Shown here one piece after another: positions 61,188 to 64,000 of a stretch of DNA of 64,000 nt. Position 1 is the first letter of the stretch, and the number at the start of each line of letters is the position of its first letter. The position numbers were made by a program, and so were the translations under genes. This stretch comes from Bacteroidaceae bacterium (lineage in GTDB: Bacteria; Bacteroidota; Bacteroidia; Bacteroidales; Bacteroidaceae): NCBI GenBank assembly GCA_017503645.1, contig JAFVSR010000087.1:1-64000 (forward strand), read 5' to 3'. The notes below the pieces were generated by a model. The model was not told the origin of the DNA. It was given only the letters and a program-made list of their open reading frames with translations, and made no database searches.

Positions 61188-61222
61188 AAGAAATAATTTG
61201 TTAAACATAAAAATAGAAAACT

Positions 61223-62866
61223 ATGGCAGCAATTCCCGAATTTAAGTATGCCCATATGTTCCAGCAGGGCAAAGACACCACAGAGTACTATCTTCTTTCA
61301 AAGGAGGGTGTGTCGGTAGGCGAGTTCGAAGGCAAGCCTATGCTGAAGGTTACCCCCGAGGCATTGACACTTATGTCGCGCACAGCGTTCCGCGATGTGT
61401 CGTTTATGCTGCGCCGCTCGCACAACGAGCAGGTTGCTAAAATCCTCACCGACCCCGAAGCAAGCGAGAACGACAAGTATGTAGCGCTCACATTCCTGCG
61501 CAATGCCGAGGTTGCCTGCAAAGGTCAGTTGCCCTTGTGCCAAGATACAGGTACAGCCATCATCCACGGCGAGAAGGGCCAGCAGGTGTGGACAGGCTTC
61601 TGCGACGAGGAGGCTCTTGCCCGTGGTGTATATGACACCTACACACAGGAGAACCTGCGTTACAGCCAGAATGCTCCCCTCACAATGTACGACGAGGTGA
61701 ACACCCGTTGCAACCTCCCCGCACAGATTGATTTGGAGGCTACCGAGGGTATGGAGTACCGTTTCCTTATGGTAACCAAGGGTGGTGGCTCGGCCAATAA
61801 AACATATCTCTATCAGGAGACCAAGGCGCTTTTGAATCCCGCAACGCTCGTTCCCTTCCTCGTGGAGAAGATGAAGAGCTTAGGTACAGCCGCCTGCCCC
61901 CCTTATCACATTGCATTTGTGATAGGTGGCACATCGGCCGAGAAAAACCTTCTCACCGTAAAACTCGCATCTACACACTTCTATGACAACCTGCCCACCA
62001 CAGGCGACGAAACAGGTCGTGCCTTCCGCGACATAGAGCTCGAAAAGCAGTTGCTCGACGAGGCTCACCGCATAGGTCTTGGTGCGCAGTTCGGCGGTAA
62101 ATACCTTGCCCACGACATCCGCGTGGTTCGTCTGCCCCGTCACGGTGCAAGCTGCCCCGTGGGTATGGGCGTGAGCTGCTCGGCCGACCGCAACATAAAA
62201 GCGAAAATCAACAAAGACGGTATATGGATTGAGAAACTCGACGACCAGCCCGCAACCCTCATTCCCGAGGAGCTGCGCAACGCAGGCGAGGGCGATATCG
62301 TGCGCGTAGATCTTAACCGCCCTATGAAGGAGGTTTGTGCGCAGTTGTCGCAGTACCCCATTGCCACCCGCCTGTCGCTCAACGGCACCATCATCGTGGG
62401 CCGCGACATCGCTCACGCAAAACTCAAAGAGCGCATCGACCGTGGTGAGGGCCTTCCCCAGTACATAAAGGACCACCCCATCTACTATGCAGGCCCCGCA
62501 AAAACTCCCGCAGGAATGCCTTGCGGCTCTATGGGCCCCACAACAGCAGGCCGTATGGACTCTTACGTTGATTTGTTCCAGGAGAATGGCGGTTCAATGA
62601 TTATGCTTGCCAAAGGTAACCGCAGCCAGCAGGTGACCGACGCTTGCAAAAAGCACGGTGGTTTCTACTTAGGCTCTATCGGTGGCCCCGCAGCAATCCT
62701 TGCGCAGAACAACATTAAGAGCATCGAGTGTGTTGAATATCCCGAGCTTGGTATGGAGGCTATCTGGAAGATTGAGGTTGAGGACTTCCCTGCATTCATC
62801 CTTGTAGATGACAAGGGCAACGATTTCTTCAAGCAGATAAAGCCCCGTTGCGCAGGTTGCAAATAA
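61223..62866 (+). CDS. Class I (Fe-S) fumarate hydratase
   Basis: Interconverts fumarate and malate; the oxygen-sensitive class I enzyme suits an anaerobe with a reductive TCA branch. The 547-aa single chain has both halves: the alpha part with [35 protein letters not shown] and [15 protein letters not shown], and the beta part with [40 protein letters not shown] and [12 protein letters not shown]. The conserved Cys residues (CQDT, CSAD, CGSM) would hold the 4Fe-4S cluster. Confidence 0.93.
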   Translation: MAAIPEFKYAHMFQQGKDTTEYYLLSKEGVSVGEFEGKPMLKVTPEALTLMSRTAFRDVSFMLRRSHNEQVAKILTDPEASENDKYVALTFLRNAEVACKGQLPLCQDTGTAIIHGEKGQQVWTGFCDEEALARGVYDTYTQENLRYSQNAPLTMYDEVNTRCNLPAQIDLEATEGMEYRFLMVTKGGGSANKTYLYQETKALLNPATLVPFLVEKMKSLGTAACPPYHIAFVIGGTSAEKNLLTVKLASTHFYDNLPTTGDETGRAFRDIELEKQLLDEAHRIGLGAQFGGKYLAHDIRVVRLPRHGASCPVGMGVSCSADRNIKAKINKDGIWIEKLDDQPATLIPEELRNAGEGDIVRVDLNRPMKEVCAQLSQYPIATRLSLNGTIIVGRDIAHAKLKERIDRGEGLPQYIKDHPIYYAGPAKTPAGMPCGSMGPTTAGRMDSYVDLFQENGGSMIMLAKGNRSQQVTDACKKHGGFYLGSIGGPAAILAQNNIKSIECVEYPELGMEAIWKIEVEDFPAFILVDDKGNDFFKQIKPRCAGCK

Positions 62867-62964
62867 AGAGTGAATTTTAAGAATTATTTTGAGAAAAACT
62901 ATTGCAGTTATCCCGGAAAATTGCGATAATTGCAACGGATAAACAATTTAACAATTTAAGGATT

Positions 62965-63504
62965 ATGGACAAGTCATTGAAAGGAACAAAGACCGAGGCT
63001 AACTTGTGGGCAGCGTTCGCAGGTGAGAGCCAGGCACGTAATAAATATACATATTACGCAAGCAAAGCAAAAAAAGATGGTTTTGAGCAGATAGCAGCTA
63101 TCTTCCAGGAGACAGCCGACCAGGAGAAGGAGCACGCTAAACTTTGGTTCAAGCTGGTACACGGCATCGAGGGCACAGCCGAGAATCTTGTAGATGCCGC
63201 CGCTGGCGAGAACTACGAGTGGACCGATATGTACCCCACAATGGCCAAAGAGGCTCGTGAGGAGGGTTTCGTGGAAATTGCAGCAATGTTTGAAATGGTA
63301 GCCAAGGTTGAGGCTGCTCACGAGGCGCGCTACAAGAAGCTGTTGCAGAACGTGCAGGGCGGCGTGGTATTCAGCCGCGACAATGATTGCATCTGGCAGT
63401 GCCGCAACTGCGGTCACTTGCACTTTGGCAAGATGGCTCCCGAAATGTGCCCCGTATGCGCTCACCCCAAAGCATACTTCCAAATCAAGCCCGAGAATTA
63501 TTAA
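62965..63504 (+). CDS. rbr: Rubrerythrin
   Basis: Reduces hydrogen peroxide in anaerobes. I start at 62965 ([20 protein letters not shown]), which is where the family begins; 21 extra in-frame codons upstream are unlikely. The N-terminal ferritin-like domain (about 1-140) has the diiron ligands in [29 protein letters not shown] and [10 protein letters not shown]. The C-terminal rubredoxin domain (about 145-179) has [10 protein letters not shown] and CPVCAHP. Closed by a perfect terminator. Confidence 0.95.
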   Translation: MDKSLKGTKTEANLWAAFAGESQARNKYTYYASKAKKDGFEQIAAIFQETADQEKEHAKLWFKLVHGIEGTAENLVDAAAGENYEWTDMYPTMAKEAREEGFVEIAAMFEMVAKVEAAHEARYKKLLQNVQGGVVFSRDNDCIWQCRNCGHLHFGKMAPEMCPVCAHPKAYFQIKPENY

Positions 63505-63520
63505 TTTCTCTAAACATAAA

Positions 63521-63556
63521 CAAATGGGCGGCTTGCAACAGCAAGCCGCCCATTTG
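63521..63556. terminator. Perfect 16-bp terminator hairpin, probably bidirectional
   Basis: CAAATGGGCGGCTTGC (63521-63536) and its exact complement (63541-63556) are separated by AACA, with T-rich sequence on the right. It serves rubrerythrin and possibly the small minus-strand gene. Confidence 0.85.
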
Positions 63557-63576
63557 TTTATATGCATTAGTGTCTT

Positions 63577-63669
63577 TTACGCGATAAAGTTTATGAATAT
63601 AAGGTAGGCTGCCACACCTATTGCGGTGAGGAGCAGCGATTTCAGTATTATATGAATAAGTAGTTTCAT
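63577..63669 (-). CDS. Small single-pass membrane peptide (30 aa)
   Basis: ATG at 63669 opens a 30-codon frame, MKLLIHIILKSLLLTAIGVA followed by AYLIFINFIA, with a clear membrane helix and a basic N-terminus. It lies alone between two strong hairpins, on the same strand as the ferredoxin. Function unknown; small size makes the call uncertain. Confidence 0.45.
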   Translation of the reverse strand: MKLLIHIILKSLLLTAIGVAAYLIFINFIA

Positions 63670-63687
63670 TGTTTTGTACGGATTTGA

Positions 63688-63717
63688 AAACAGCCTGCCC
63701 TTGTGGGCAGGCTGTTT
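63688..63717. terminator. Perfect 13-bp terminator hairpin between ferredoxin and the small peptide gene
   Basis: AAACAGCCTGCCC (63688-63700) and GGGCAGGCTGTTT (63705-63717) pair exactly around TTGT, 22 bp past the ferredoxin stop. Confidence 0.8.
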
Positions 63718-63739
63718 CTCTGTTTTTGTACAGCGTTAA

Positions 63740-63907
63740 TTAACCCTCGTGAATAGCCTCTGAAGGACAAACACTTGCGCAAGAACCGCAATCGATGCAC
63801 ATATCGGGGTTGATAGAATATTTCTCACCCTCTGAAATTGCACCCTGAGGACACTCGTCGATACATGTACCGCAAGCAACGCAGTCATCTGAAATTACGT
63901 AAGCCAT
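63740..63907 (-). CDS. 2[4Fe-4S] ferredoxin
   Basis: The 55-aa protein begins MAYVISDDCVACGTCIDECP and has two Cx2Cx2Cx3C(P) motifs (CVACGTCIDECP and CIDCGSCASVCP), the clostridial-type low-potential electron carrier used with pyruvate:ferredoxin oxidoreductase and hydrogenases. I start at 63907; the longer frame adds 22 residues through the leader. A TATCTTCGC box lies 34 bp upstream. Confidence 0.94.
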   Translation of the reverse strand: MAYVISDDCVACGTCIDECPQGAISEGEKYSINPDMCIDCGSCASVCPSEAIHEG

Positions 63908-63940
63908 AGTTGTAAATATTAAATTTGTATTATCCGTGTG

Positions 63941-63949
63941 CGAAGATAC
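63941..63949 (-). promoter_or_regulatory. -7 box for the ferredoxin gene
   Basis: TATCTTCGC on the minus strand, 33 bp upstream of the ATG at 63907. Confidence 0.55.
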
Positions 63950-64000
63950 TGTTTTTTGGGATATGGTATCCAAGAAACCTATATTTTAACATATTTTTAC

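Overview
The window reads as a Bacteroidales chromosome (gut-type Bacteroidota). The support is sequence-level: type IX secretion genes (porU, porV, porG), a BamA gene followed by three OmpH/Skp genes, and many promoters with the Bacteroidota -7 box (TAnnTTTGC, here often TATCTTCGC) in place of a sigma70 box. I cannot name the genus.

Two very different halves meet at a tRNA-Leu(TAA) gene (32663-32748, minus). From about 1 to 32.6 kb the DNA is AT-rich accessory sequence: an integrative island whose left part runs out of the window. It opens with the end of an IS3-like element, then island genes (AAA/DUF234 ATPase, DUF3871 protein, an acidic 516-aa protein, an M20/M42-like peptidase, a small tyrosine recombinase). 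The centre is a defence cluster. On the minus strand lies a four-gene unit: a helical protein, a PD-(D/E)XK + ImmA/IrrE metallopeptidase fusion, an all-helical 500-aa protein and a CHAT caspase-like protease. Divergent from it, on the plus strand, is a phosphorothioation (dnd) operon: dndC-dndD-dndE, a PLD-helicase, a small protein, a zinc-hook SMC-type ATPase, a 228-aa protein and a stand-alone protein resembling a sulfur-binding domain. Between the two units lies a structured, apparently transcribed leader or ncRNA of about 330 nt. A KAP-family membrane NTPase gene follows, with an in-frame stop near its 5' end. The right end of the island holds replication functions (a helicase-PrimPol fusion preceded by a roughly 200-bp imperfect palindrome with an AT-rich centre), a broken helicase gene, a tRNA-like structure, a Sel1-repeat protein, a paired hypothetical protein, a MerR/excisionase-like HTH protein, and repeats just next to the tRNA-Leu that look like attachment-site arms.

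From 32.8 kb to the end the DNA is GC-richer core chromosome: pyrE-SRPBCC-argH; a SUI1/YciH-type gene with a premature stop; rex-FAH hydrolase-porU-porV-ispF-phosphoesterase; ribD; a DUF6242-like lipoprotein and porG-uppS-bamA-three ompH/skp-murI (outer-membrane assembly and wall synthesis); ABC permease-rbfA-O-methyltransferase (minus); xerD; a TPR lipoprotein-dprA; hflX; class I fumarase; rubrerythrin and a small ferredoxin (anaerobic metabolism and oxidative-stress defence).

The best candidates for something undescribed are the CHAT/ImmA-nuclease operon, the dnd variant with a free sulfur-binding-like protein and no dndB or dndFGH, the structured RNA between them, and the palindrome beside the helicase-primase.
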